39,604 bases of DNA from a virus. A program made the position numbers and the translations under genes. The notes beneath the pieces are model-generated. The model was given only the letters and a program-made list of their open reading frames with translations, was not told the origin of the DNA and ran no database searches. The DNA lies in IMG/VR virus record IMGVR_UViG_3300042341_000041, positions 1 through 39,604 of that record; one strand, 5' to 3'. Every line of letters starts with the position of its first letter. The first letter of the stretch is position 1. This document shows positions 33,901 through 39,604 of the stretch, in pieces.

Positions 33901-36002
33901 CTGAGACACTGAAGAACATGAACGAGTTGAATCGTTCTGTCCTCGATGTCGCTCGTGACACTGGGCTGATTGATGCCGAGGGTTACAAACGATTCTCTGC
34001 TGACATCTGGTACATCCCGTTCTATCGCCAGATGGAGGATGACGGCAGCCTGTCCGCAGCTCAGACCAGCTCTGGATCTGTCGGCCAGTATCTGTCCAAG
34101 AAGCTGAAGGGTAGTGACCGCCCATTGAACGACCTGATGGAAAACGTCTTGATGAACTGGACTCACATCCTGTCAGCCTCGATGAAAAACCAAGCAGCCG
34201 TCGAAACTCTGACTGCCGCAACAGAGCAGGGTGACATCGTTACCAAGCTGGATGCCCAAGAGAAGGGCGCGGTCAAGGTCATGATCAAAGGTCAGGAGAC
34301 TTACTACCGCATCGACGACGAGTTCTTGCTGACATCTCTGTCCGCTGTTTCCCAGATGCCGGACTACGGCTGGGGCATGGACATCCTGCGCGGGTTTAAG
34401 ACCACCCTCACACGGTTCATCTCTCTGTCGCCAACCTTCAAGATCAACAACTTAATCCGCGACTCCATCCAGTCTATCGGTCTGTCCGAACTGAGCCGCA
34501 ACCCGGTGGGCAACGTGATGCAGGGCTGGAGAGCGTACATGACAGATCGTGCCGAGGCGCTGGCTGGCGGCGGTCTGTTCGCTATGGGCAACGCATTCGA
34601 CGGAGATCAGTCTGCCTCGATCAAACGCATCTTGAAGACTGGCGTTAGCAAGGCCGACATCTTGGATACCCCAGACAAGGTGGCCAACTTCTTCCGCTCG
34701 GTGCAAGACAAGTATGACGTTATCAGCGATGCCTCTGAGAACGCCAACCGCCTTGCGCTGTACCAGCAGTTGCGAGCCAGTGGAGCTTCACACCTTGAAG
34801 CCTCCTACGCCGCCCGTGATTTGCAGGACTTTGGATTGCAAGGTAGCTGGGCGGCTATCCGCTATGCGGCTCAGGTGTTGCCGTACTTTAATGCTCGCCT
34901 ACAAGGTATGTACAAGCTGGGCAGGGACGGTATCGACCCAACCATGCAAGTCCTGACTGGCAACGCCTCTAACACAGAAAGACAGAAGGCGGCAAAGTTT
35001 GCCACCGTCACTGGTGCTGTGGTCGCCGTTGGCTTGCTCCTGTATCTAACACAGAAAGACGATGAGGATTGGAAGAAGCGCGAAGACTGGGATCGTGATG
35101 CCTTCTTCTGGTTCAAGGTTCCCGGAACAGACAAGGCTGTTCGGATTCCCAAGCCGTTCGAGATGGGCGCAATCGCCACCTTGGTTGAGCGTTTCACTGA
35201 GCAGATGGTTGATTCCAGTGTTGAGGGCAAGGTGTTTGCCAAGCGTCTCGGGGCTGTTCTGCACGACACGTTTGCGATCAACCCAATCCCACAGGCAATC
35301 CGCCCTCTGTGGGATCTTTATGGCAACAAGGACGGATTCACAGACCGCCCAATCGAAAGCATGGGCATGGAGCGCATTTCTCCTCAGCTTCGCAAGTCGC
35401 CCGGAACATCTGCTGCTGCCGTCTCGCTGAACACAGTGAACAACATGTTTGCTCAGTTCGCATCGACAGCGACAGGTGGTGCGATCAAGCCTGAATCTGT
35501 TCAGTTTTCTGCGATCCAGTACGACTACCTGCTCAAAGGTTACTTGGGCTGGGTCGGTGCTGGTATCCAGACTGCATCGAACATGATGGCCGCTCCATTC
35601 AAGGATGGCGCATCCCCGCGCTACGAGCGCATTGATGACTTCTTGGTTGTGGGTAACTATGTGAAGAACGTGCCACAGGCCCAGTCTCGCTACGTCACAT
35701 CGTTCTACGAGAACTCCAAGGACATTGCGACAGCAGCTTCGGATGTCAGCCACTTCCTGAACGCTGGTCAGCTTGAGAAAGCCAACGAGCTGTTCACTGA
35801 GAAGCAAGACAAGCTGGCTTTGGTGAAGCTGTACAACAAGGGTACAAACATGATGTCCAGCATCAGCAGTCAGATCAGAATGATTGAGGACGACAAGGAG
35901 ATGTCTGGCGCAGAGAAGCGCCTAGAGATCGAGCGACTCCAACAGATCAGGATTGACATCGCAAAGCAGGTGGAAGAAATCCGCATCAACCAGAAGAAGT
36001 GA
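27954..36002 (+). CDS. Giant polyvalent internal virion protein with zincin domain
   Basis: This 2682-residue protein has an N-terminus with two FAYKWPGSE repeats (residues 66-98) and Gly/Ala-rich, membrane-like helices (about 200-430). Disordered Val/Thr/Pro linkers follow. A metallopeptidase-like motif H1103-E1104-x2-H1107 has a later E1153/E1154 pair as third ligand. Next come an ADP-ribosyltransferase-like LYHQT...IYAGE region (about 1265-1360), two polyvalent-protein domains (WTGIDEWL near 1460; FLEEIQSQRG near 1610) and a C-terminal part with FKINNLIRDSI, typical of LPD38-like domains, including one TM. Such proteins are ejected into the host early in infection. AGGAAAA precedes ATG 27954. 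Substrates are unknown. A separate gene is nested at 30520. Confidence 0.85.
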   Translation: MDTSLRLGRRDPLGIEPEDELNMYKSSSEALTEDVLPRSRPDVAPPIPKSGGASLPSSPPASQSETFAYKWPGSEPAMQQPKQESTDGAFAYKWPGSEAVEPVVEAKPEKESGDTGRGFTTALEQTPALAYGALGFAGAAGEKAFGAGGAMTSLKNFGLGEYQTRMKAIGETAKESDDVTKAWAKAQQGDLGALVDWAQYGVGYLGGNIVETVATSALGSLAGGLTAGPVGAVAGATAGVAGKQAVQGVAKNLIEGMVAKEAKRLATDKGIDVATDQMIKEATKTVAKNIGSNTALVGSGILKSTGGIYGEAEEQAQAEGRELTGGDLARIFGSGVVAGLSEAAVDRLGLGVAAGKINIPGAGRPGRALIGGAAGVGIEGGQELFQTAIERFGAGKDLAGEDAMNEYINAFALGGLGGGTIGAAVGAFRGGKTDANRVKQILDQAQADLTSDDGRQELFDAMLDDEKIGPILQANGIESGDDPRFQNVLVKSLATQRMLVELEAPTPEARAETRKQSEADVLAAFGETASTAVGGDTGAIEPVIQRASVTPNLETRTLEGDAQPVILPETTGGQAGTVALSPEDLVARQQGFEPLIGITTNKGPVGNRFPSIQAAETFLLGPKDAKTGQRSGGYAQTNLLDQGLEARIRQGKRSKAEGGGTFFFVETRKKPEAVTPAQVVTAPAPVVTPTAPVVTPPVNEAGFVPEPPAQVAAQVAAVRDGSKSVVVTTKSDLKGVSTKGLTRVTVTDPETNVESVLVSKDKTIGAKAQKLIADVGFKPAMGQLLGYVEPSATTTPPADAVVVQQKDAAGNIVQEEIVPAAKAGQVKKIEGTTTTVTTPAVAAAERQVQPTEGAPDATQVRQVTEGGEQQRQGAGGQVPAVGEDRGVTTQEQKGGGETGRGDQPVEGGTQPQEVAPTTPAAPAKPAIDPVVQARVKERINKAYEDGALDIEDVVALTEMADQGNLMGAITQMKKTAEANKGAGAGAKYSLSRTPAEPATTTRDFAYAKLKTVDDLNKEVRGHLARQGSTDTFTAKRVPVGDLAGKIPGVPAMQRIADLFRKKLVYFAVAEGSIDFLDGAVLSGSDTIFVNINSSRPHVRILGHEMVHALRFSDPKLYARLVTHLTPYLDQAGMSRYRQIMAQEGMKDPALILEEAIADIVGDRFGESAFWQMMADENPTMFQQLARVVIDFLDSVMAKLRSSQTLDSKNLLTDVGAARQAVASVLSTFEQSQAAAAQPVATGMPAFSQKKMDLPAEPGTQEIPDGYVRLYHQTDTESLDSIAKEGLSIKYAKGIEGPRAIYAGETPFYGPVETRPTLEFIVPKEQWDAPFVLQDVQPDQIIAAHYPWHRRVRYLEDKDNASVLQKALAGEFDDLEGDYKLAVQYVKDKYGEAAPAPEAQAGEAMFSRKKEGETFYSAMERGFESVKQASMPAQQWKAWLKGNQSKLGIKNAEIEWTGIDEWLDLQEGKVEKQDILNWIAGNKVTLNDVILSGPGKYLEDERLAEMYADSIDVYPDELDMTREELIDALGLPDYMLKGTKHNISGGKMPLVLPGGKKYFELVLKEPSITPYRGDDTIHFGDVSNGQAIGWIRANIRKDLNGNSVLFLEEIQSQRGQDANKYGVLGKEDLALVTNGIITEGELQDRGIPPAPFIKETQAWTGLLIKRAIAYAQKNGIDRIAWTRGEQQVNRYRLSNSVDDLLIRKIEGGAFVILGKKNNAEVFNRLIQNEKDLSQAVGKDIYEMTMKSDGDLRLTGEAVDVGGEGLRDYYDKTVPSVAKTIVGKNAVTVMELEDTGQQLGFVIPESVQEQVANDGFPMFSRKRYEEQFSDVSPDTRERALKKGFYSPPTIKERLEHLKPNFWMRIVQGTFDKFRSVREISNKAYIMLRMSTGSQDGAVSTLLHYGQVFNDDGALNVRKGTQGLLEILDPVGGEVDRFLLWIAANRAASLSKDERERFFSPEDIKALRALNLGKMKDGKSRVGVYAETLKNMNELNRSVLDVARDTGLIDAEGYKRFSADIWYIPFYRQMEDDGSLSAAQTSSGSVGQYLSKKLKGSDRPLNDLMENVLMNWTHILSASMKNQAAVETLTAATEQGDIVTKLDAQEKGAVKVMIKGQETYYRIDDEFLLTSLSAVSQMPDYGWGMDILRGFKTTLTRFISLSPTFKINNLIRDSIQSIGLSELSRNPVGNVMQGWRAYMTDRAEALAGGGLFAMGNAFDGDQSASIKRILKTGVSKADILDTPDKVANFFRSVQDKYDVISDASENANRLALYQQLRASGASHLEASYAARDLQDFGLQGSWAAIRYAAQVLPYFNARLQGMYKLGRDGIDPTMQVLTGNASNTERQKAAKFATVTGAVVAVGLLLYLTQKDDEDWKKREDWDRDAFFWFKVPGTDKAVRIPKPFEMGAIATLVERFTEQMVDSSVEGKVFAKRLGAVLHDTFAINPIPQAIRPLWDLYGNKDGFTDRPIESMGMERISPQLRKSPGTSAAAVSLNTVNNMFAQFASTATGGAIKPESVQFSAIQYDYLLKGYLGWVGAGIQTASNMMAAPFKDGASPRYERIDDFLVVGNYVKNVPQAQSRYVTSFYENSKDIATAASDVSHFLNAGQLEKANELFTEKQDKLALVKLYNKGTNMMSSISSQIRMIEDDKEMSGAEKRLEIERLQQIRIDIAKQVEEIRINQKK
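30520..30696 (+). CDS. Small basic protein nested out of frame in the giant gene (DUF6496-like)
   Basis: A 58-residue frame, +1 relative to the giant gene, starts with ATG after a perfect AAGGAG (30508-30513, six-base spacing). The product is Lys-rich with the core KKAAVKQAVAISLSKAGLS (residues 37-55). This matches a family of small phage proteins with a MPLKSG-type start, a helical N-x-x-x-[LI]-V segment and QAVAIALSKAG (DUF6496-like); I recall it from other phages but could not search. The giant frame across this stretch is only a Gly/Gln/Thr linker, so the nested frame is the better-looking protein. It is probably translated from the giant transcript. Confidence 0.75.
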   Translation: MPLKSGKSQKVVSSNVKELVDKFQRSGKIGESQPKNKKAAVKQAVAISLSKAGLSRKK

Positions 36003-36009
36003 GCAGACT

Positions 36010-36396
36010 ATGACCTACACAAAGCCAGAGTTGCGTGAGCGCATCAAGAAGAAGGTGATGGCCAGTGGTAAGGGTGGTGACCCCGGCGAGTGGTCTGCTC
36101 GCAAAGCCCAGCTTGTAGCTCAGGAGTACAAGGCTGCTGGCGGCGGGTACTCTGGCGGAAAGACAGGAGAACAGAAGTCCCTGTCGAAGTGGACGAAGGA
36201 AGACTGGAAAACCTCCGACGGCAAACCATCCGAAGGAAAGAAGCGGTATCTTCCTGCTGCCGCATGGAACAGTCTGTCGCCCAGCGAAAAGGCTTCAACC
36301 AACAAAGCCAAATCGGAGGGCAATAAACAGGGCAAACAGTTCGTAGCCCAGCCTAAGAAGATTGCTCAGAAGACGAAGGCGTTTCGCCGCCCATAG
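36010..36396 (+). CDS. DUF5872-like small basic protein
   Basis: This 128-residue protein shows the pattern I associate with DUF5872: YTKPELRERIKKKV, GGDPGEWSARKAQLVAQEYK, SLSKWTKEDWKT, RYLPAAAWNSLSPSEKAST and GKQFVAQP. Members are common in large phages and giant viruses; the function is unknown. I chose ATG 36010, seven bases after the giant gene stop, over an upstream in-frame start at 35953 inside that gene. Its 3' end overlaps the convergent excisionase-like gene by 44 bases, so the two operons meet tail to tail without a visible terminator. Confidence 0.85.
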   Translation: MTYTKPELRERIKKKVMASGKGGDPGEWSARKAQLVAQEYKAAGGGYSGGKTGEQKSLSKWTKEDWKTSDGKPSEGKKRYLPAAAWNSLSPSEKASTNKAKSEGNKQGKQFVAQPKKIAQKTKAFRRP

Positions 36397-36568
36397 CATT
36401 CTTTCTGGAGTCAATCCAGTCAGCTATGTCCTCGCGGTACGCCTTCCACCGACCATTCTCATCAAACCGAAATGCCGGGATCTTCTTTGAGACGCACCAT
36501 TGACGGGCAGTCTCAGGGACAATCCCGAGCATTCGAGCGATCTCTCCAATCCCGATCAGTTCTTTCAT
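36353..36568 (-). CDS. Excisionase/MerR-like helix-turn-helix protein
   Basis: This 71-residue protein carries a winged helix-turn-helix of the excisionase/MerR type: IGEIARMLGIVPETARQWCVSKKIPAFRF (spanning residues 6-34) followed by the wing and YREDIADWI (44-52). The pattern of a DNA-reading helix, a basic turn and a Trp-Ile near the end is characteristic. It is the last gene of the leftward operon and could regulate promoters or help DNA processing; there is no integrase in the window, so an excision role is not supported. It overlaps the upstream gene by four bases. Confidence 0.8.
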   Translation of the reverse strand: MKELIGIGEIARMLGIVPETARQWCVSKKIPAFRFDENGRWKAYREDIADWIDSRKNAMGGETPSSSEQSS

Positions 36569-36774
36569 ACTTCTAACTCTCCTTGCTCGCCATCACTGGC
36601 GTTCTCGATTGCAATCTGTCGGCTCAGCGCATCAACCAACTCATCTTGATTTGCGACCTTGACGTTGATGATGGACTTTGCCACATGGTTCAAAGCCTGT
36701 GAACGGTGGGCGGCGCGAACCAGACGGATTGTTTGGCTGTGGCCGACGATGTAGATACGTTGCTGTTTACTCAT
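36565..36774 (-). CDS. Small hypothetical protein of the early operon
   Basis: This 69-residue protein reads SKQQRIYIVGHSQTIRLVRAAHRSQALNHVAKSII and then an acidic helical part. The strand-helix pattern with IRLVRAAHRSQALNHVAKS looks like a phage protein of the RNA or protein-binding type, but no family is certain. The start ATG at 36774 is chosen because AAGGAAAA stands just upstream on this strand. A longer form from 36819 would lack a ribosome-binding site. Confidence 0.65.
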   Translation of the reverse strand: MSKQQRIYIVGHSQTIRLVRAAHRSQALNHVAKSIINVKVANQDELVDALSRQIAIENASDGEQGELEV

Positions 36775-36784
36775 GGTCTTTTCC

Positions 36785-37009
36785 TTAAATTTTGTTTTCG
36801 TCAATTCGATGATCGCCACACCAATCGTTTACATAAACCACTGGATAGCCTCCCATCGTAGGGGCGTGACGGCGGCATCGCCCTAAGTGATAAACAGGGT
36901 CGAGTTCGCCGACAGTGCCTTGCTTGATGATCTGCTTGGGGACAAACCAAATACAAGTCTTGCAGCGCATACCTTGTGATCGGTGAATCCACGGATCTTG
37001 ATCGCTCAT
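36785..37009 (-). CDS. Small Cys-rich (zinc-ribbon-like) phage protein
   Basis: This 74-residue protein has a CxxC pair (MRCKTCIWFV) and two later cysteines (LGRCRRHAP and NDWCGDHR). The spacing suggests a single zinc-binding site. Proteins with CKTC-x-WF and W-C-G-[DE]-[HY] occur in many phages between recombination genes; the function is unknown. ATG 37009 sits in an ATGA overlap with the stop of the upstream gene. The longer frame upstream (to 37120) mostly overlaps that gene and is unlikely. Confidence 0.7.
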   Translation of the reverse strand: MSDQDPWIHRSQGMRCKTCIWFVPKQIIKQGTVGELDPVYHLGRCRRHAPTMGGYPVVYVNDWCGDHRIDENKI

Positions 37010-37326
37010 TGCTTGCTCACTTTCTTTGTCTCTCGGTATTCCCACATCCCAGCGAAGCCGGGGAACATGAGGTCGAACAGTCGCGCTAGATACGGACTGT
37101 GGTTGTTGTTGATCTTCCACTCACTGCTCGTCTCCGAGATAGCAGAGTGGTGTCTCAGTACATGGACAATGGTTCTTGCCGAGTAGTGCTTGTACCCACG
37201 TCGGCGAATCTTCATTGCCTCCTCCACGAATGCGTCCCACACATGAAGGTTTTCAGGGAGCCACTTCATGAATTCACTCGTGAAGTGCTCCTTGTTGTCT
37301 GTCATTACCTTGACGATTGGGTTCAT
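37006..37326 (-). CDS. Conserved-type hypothetical phage protein
   Basis: This 106-residue helical protein contains FMKWLPENLHVWDAFVEEA, GYKHYSARTIVHVLRHHSA, and KINNNHSPYLARLFDLMFP (spanning residues 19-90). Together these form a pattern I know from small proteins in replication/recombination clusters of many phages. No function is assigned to my knowledge. It starts two bases after the SSB stop and probably relies on coupled translation because the upstream site is weak. A shorter start exists at 37305. Confidence 0.7.
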   Translation of the reverse strand: MNPIVKVMTDNKEHFTSEFMKWLPENLHVWDAFVEEAMKIRRRGYKHYSARTIVHVLRHHSAISETSSEWKINNNHSPYLARLFDLMFPGFAGMWEYRETKKVSKQ

Positions 37327-37328
37327 GC

Positions 37329-37739
37329 CTAGAAGGGGATGTCGTCCGCCATGTCATCAAAGCTGCCGCTGGATGCTGGCTTTGGTTCCTGCTTCGGCGC
37401 AGGCTTCTGTTCCTTCTGTCCAGATCCGCCAATCAGTTCGATCTCGCCGATACTGCCAGTCAGCTTCGTGCCAGTGGAGCCATCGTTCTTCTGATACTCC
37501 TCGATGTGGATGTCATTGATGACGGCAAAGATCTGTTGACCCTTGACCAGATACTCGGCCAGTGCGTCGGCACGTTTACCCCACAGGCTTCCGTCAACCC
37601 ACTGTGATGGGCGCTTGCCGTCCTCGCCCTTATGCCCGTAGTTGTAGGCCAAGGAGAGATTAGCAACGCTGTCGCCCTTTGCTGTTTGCCGAATAGCGGC
37701 ATCGCGTCCAATACGAAATACACCAGTTAAATGAGCCAT
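37329..37739 (-). CDS. ssb: Single-stranded DNA-binding protein
   Basis: This 136-residue OB-fold protein starts LTGVFRIGRDAAIRQTAKG, continues with VANLSLAYNYG and WVDGSLWGKRADALAEYLVKG, and ends with an acidic tail DDMADDIPF. The IPF end is the binding site for partner proteins in SSBs. It covers single-stranded DNA during phage replication and recombination and fits with the adjacent YqaJ exonuclease and annealing protein. AAGGAC upstream on this strand serves as ribosome-binding site. Confidence 0.9.
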   Translation of the reverse strand: MAHLTGVFRIGRDAAIRQTAKGDSVANLSLAYNYGHKGEDGKRPSQWVDGSLWGKRADALAEYLVKGQQIFAVINDIHIEEYQKNDGSTGTKLTGSIGEIELIGGSGQKEQKPAPKQEPKPASSGSFDDMADDIPF

Positions 37740-37742
37740 GAT

Positions 37743-38363
37743 TTAGTCCTTCAGTTTGTAAAGAGTTGCAGCATTGATTTCGAGCTTTGGTGGTTGGGAT
37801 TTCTTTTCTCTTGGTGGCTCGACTTGGGCTACCACCCAACACCAAAAGTCAGCCAGCCGCAGGTGCAGCCAGTCCCAATACTTCTCTGACCTGTCCACTC
37901 TGGTGACAGACATTACTTCCGGCGTCCATACCACGAAGTCGCAGTACGTTCGTCCTGTGATTTGCATCCCGCCCTGAATCTGCGCCATGTAGTACGGTGG
38001 AATTTCGGGATAGAGGACTTGGGTGAACGGGCATTTGACCTCGCCCAGCCCCGCACCCCCAACAAGAAAATCGGGTGAACCACCAAGCCAAGCCAGCGAC
38101 GGATGCGGTATGAACCCCACCAGATCAATGGCATCGCCCGATTCCAGATGGAGACGGCGGTAATCCTCAATCGCTTTATCCTCATTCTGTTCACCCCAAT
38201 CTGTTGCAGCGTTTCCAGTGAACGCCTCCTCCAATCCCATCATCCTCCGCCACAGTTGCTGGCGCGACCCCGGGCCGAGGCCAGCGGCCTGACCAAAAGC
38301 AGAAGCCGTCAGCTTCCCCTCCCGATCTTTGTGCCACTGCTCTGTCTTCTGGTGCGGATTCAT
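37743..38363 (-). CDS. YqaJ-type recombination exonuclease
   Basis: This 206-residue protein has the lambda-exonuclease/YqaJ fold motifs: LTASAFGQAAGL (18-29), GEQNEDKAI with E61, and SPDFLVGGAGLGEVKCP with D98, E108 and K110, a PD-(D/E)xK site, followed by Q128. It digests one strand of double-stranded ends, making 3' overhangs for an annealing protein. Next to it are an annealing-like protein and SSB, the three parts of a phage recombination system. Overlap of four bases with the upstream gene shows coupling. Confidence 0.9.
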   Translation of the reverse strand: MNPHQKTEQWHKDREGKLTASAFGQAAGLGPGSRQQLWRRMMGLEEAFTGNAATDWGEQNEDKAIEDYRRLHLESGDAIDLVGFIPHPSLAWLGGSPDFLVGGAGLGEVKCPFTQVLYPEIPPYYMAQIQGGMQITGRTYCDFVVWTPEVMSVTRVDRSEKYWDWLHLRLADFWCWVVAQVEPPREKKSQPPKLEINAATLYKLKD

Positions 38364-39145
38364 TCCAGACCCTTGGCCAAAGCCTTGCAGAACTCCTCGG
38401 TCACAGCCTTCTCCTCATCCGACAGAAGGGCGAACTGTCCGCGCAGGGTGTCCACAGACAGGCATCCAGACAGGCGGATCTTCAATGCCTCGACCTGCTC
38501 GGCGGTCATCTTGGCCTTGATCTCTGGCTTGGCCGCACCAGCCTTGGCAACTTCTGCCTTGCGGTCATTGACATACTTGTTGTCATCGAACAGGCCGAGG
38601 TACACGTCAGCCGAGAAGCCCAGCATGGACAGCGCCTTGCCGATGGCATCTGTCAGGGATTTCTTTGGAGCTTCCTCGTCCGTGAAGTAGCCGTTCTTGT
38701 TCTTGCCAACAAAGGTGGTCTGCCCAAAATGCTCCACGGTTCCAGTGCCAATGTGAACATCGTCGCCCTTGTCGTTCTTTGCGAAGCGGGGGAAGTGCAG
38801 TTGGATGCGGACAAAGTGGACGGACTCCTGAGCAACCATGTGCTTCTTGACGGTCTGCCTGACCAAGATGCGCTCGTCACCATTCGATTCCCATGCCTGC
38901 TCCATGTCCTCAACGATGATTGGAGTGCCGGGGAATAATCCCTGCTCGATAATCTTGACACCCCAAAGACCGCCCATTGGCCCCCACATTTCGGTGGCCT
39001 TGCGGATTTGGTAGGTGTGATTGATGGCCGTGCCGGAGAAGCCGCCGCCTCGACTGAACTGCTTTACATGGCGGGGGTCTGTGGTGCAGGCTGAGTTCCA
39101 GACTTGCATGAAGTCTTGGGCTTGTTGTTCTGAATTGTCGGACAT
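38360..39145 (-). CDS. Single-strand annealing-type recombination protein (probable)
   Basis: This 261-residue protein contains the segments SGTAINHTYQIRKATEMWGPMGGLWG (38-62), TVEHFGQTTFVGKNKNGYFT (136-155) and DEEAPKKSLTDAIGKALSML (156-175), followed by GLFDDNKYV. This pattern is common in a broad phage family near exonucleases and resembles ERF/Rad52-like annealing proteins (PKKSLTDAIGKALSMLG). The gene is coupled with the YqaJ exonuclease, and the operon's SSB is close by, which supports a role in pairing single strands. AAAGGAAA upstream of the start (39145) is strong. The exact superfamily is not certain. Confidence 0.7.
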   Translation of the reverse strand: MSDNSEQQAQDFMQVWNSACTTDPRHVKQFSRGGGFSGTAINHTYQIRKATEMWGPMGGLWGVKIIEQGLFPGTPIIVEDMEQAWESNGDERILVRQTVKKHMVAQESVHFVRIQLHFPRFAKNDKGDDVHIGTGTVEHFGQTTFVGKNKNGYFTDEEAPKKSLTDAIGKALSMLGFSADVYLGLFDDNKYVNDRKAEVAKAGAAKPEIKAKMTAEQVEALKIRLSGCLSVDTLRGQFALLSDEEKAVTEEFCKALAKGLE

Positions 39146-39425
39146 AGCGTTTCCTTTCGTTGATGCAGTGACAAGATTATGATAGCAATGTTCTGTGGCT
39201 TTTGCCAGTTTTTTGTTTGATTATATAGTCAATTCCAAGAAACTCCAGCAAAGACCAAGTAAACCAATAAGGTATCACTTGCAATTATTTTCTGCATCCC
39301 TGATACTCCACCCCGCAGGGTAGGTAATTGGTCGCTCCGATTGCTGAAAGCACTGGTAGTTTCTTCCTTTCGGCCAGTGTTCCCTGCCCCTTCGGGGTTT
39401 CAAAAGAAAGGTCTGAAAGGATTGC
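39146..39425. promoter_or_regulatory. Divergent control region between early operons
   Basis: This 280-base non-coding region separates the leftward recombination operon from the rightward replication gene. It has an AT-rich leftward part with TATAAT on the minus strand (39220-39225), about 75 bases before the start at 39145, although no good -35 box is in register. It also contains the AGTAAACCAATAA repeat shared with the left end (39258-39270), a rightward promoter (39279-39307), and two hairpins, CACTGG/CCAGTG (39351-39356/39374-39379) and CCCC-TTC-GGGG (39387-39397). Confidence 0.6.
39279..39307 (+). promoter_or_regulatory. Rightward early promoter
   Basis: TTGCAA (39279-39284), 17 nt and GATACT (39302-39307) make a sigma70-type promoter for the rightward replication gene. 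It has the same -35 hexamer as the promoter at 977 and is likewise preceded by the AGTAAACCAATAA element. Confidence 0.45.
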
Positions 39426-39604
39426 ATGTTCAGTTATCAGTTCCACATTCGTGACTACCTCACCAAGACGAGGCATCTCACCCTTCTCGAAGACTTGGCT
39501 TACCGCCGTCTGATCGACACCTACTACACCGAAGAACAGCCACTGCCAGCAGACCCTGCTCGGGCGGCTCGACTCATCGCCATGCCTGACAACGTGGATG
39601 AGGT
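39426..39604 (+). CDS. DUF1376 (YdaU-like) replication-region protein, 5' part only
   Basis: The visible 59 residues (FSYQFHIRDYLTKTRHLTLLE, then LAYRRLIDTYYTEEQPLPAD and ARAARLIAMP) match the start of DUF1376 proteins, which occur at the beginning of phage replication operons and often precede helicase or DnaC-type genes. AAAGG (39416-39420) lies five bases before ATG 39426. The gene runs off the right edge. Confidence 0.9.
   Translation, partial: MFSYQFHIRDYLTKTRHLTLLEDLAYRRLIDTYYTEEQPLPADPARAARLIAMPDNVDE

Noticed and set aside
36353-36568. Excisionase as a sign of lysogeny
   Set aside because: The fold is also used by general phage regulators, and no integrase, attachment site or repressor is seen in the window.
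1-39604. Circular contig joined at its two ends
   Set aside because: Joining the ends puts a stop directly after the DUF1376 fragment, and no terminal overlap is visible, so the window is a segment.

Overview
This window is most of the structural half, plus the start of the early region, of a tailed bacteriophage genome with a short-tailed (podovirus-like) layout. It has terminase, a P22-type portal and coat protein, head-tail adaptors, a nozzle/stabilisation-like tail protein, two internal virion proteins and one giant (2682-residue) ejected-type protein. No tape measure or tail-tube gene is visible. A Gram-negative host is indicated by an Rz/Rz1 spanin pair with a nested outer-membrane lipoprotein. 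No integrase, repressor or other lysogeny gene is in the window. The last gene (DUF1376-like) runs off the right edge, and joining the two ends does not continue it, so the window is a segment and not a closed circle.

Layout: (1) 1-1383 has no convincing protein gene. It holds short repeats, a good sigma70-like promoter (977-1005) and about 370 nt of strongly hairpin-forming leader that ends at the terminase small subunit. (2) 1384-10129, plus strand: packaging, portal, small lysine-rich proteins, scaffold, coat protein with a UUCG-loop terminator, head-tail adaptors. (3) 10126-16706: fibre/adhesin region with a BppU-like N-terminal domain protein, a repeat protein, a collagen-like fibre ending in an S74 self-cleaving chaperone, a glycine-rich adhesin split by an in-frame stop, and a tail-assembly chaperone. 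A 2-oxoglutarate/Fe(II) oxygenase sits among them. (4) 16699-20278: an unusual, tightly coupled cassette of a cupin, a radical SAM/SPASM maturase with all ten expected cysteines, an ATP-grasp-like protein and an unknown protein. (5) 20275-23070: membrane proteins and lysis genes (DUF2061, single-TM proteins, small lipoprotein, holin-like protein, Rz/Rz1, M15 endolysin). One of these genes apparently starts at AUU. (6) 23071-36396: tail protein, small proteins, internal virion proteins, the giant polyvalent protein and a DUF5872-like gene. A small gene with its own strong ribosome-binding site is nested out of frame inside the giant gene. (7) 36353-39145, minus strand: an early DNA-recombination operon (annealing-type protein, YqaJ exonuclease, SSB, small regulators). 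(8) 39146-39604: divergent control region and the start of a rightward replication gene.

The strongest candidates for undescribed biology are the structured leader in front of terS, the radical SAM/SPASM-cupin-ATP-grasp cassette next to the receptor-binding genes, and the gene overprinted inside the giant virion protein. All names come from reading motifs and gene order; no database search was run.
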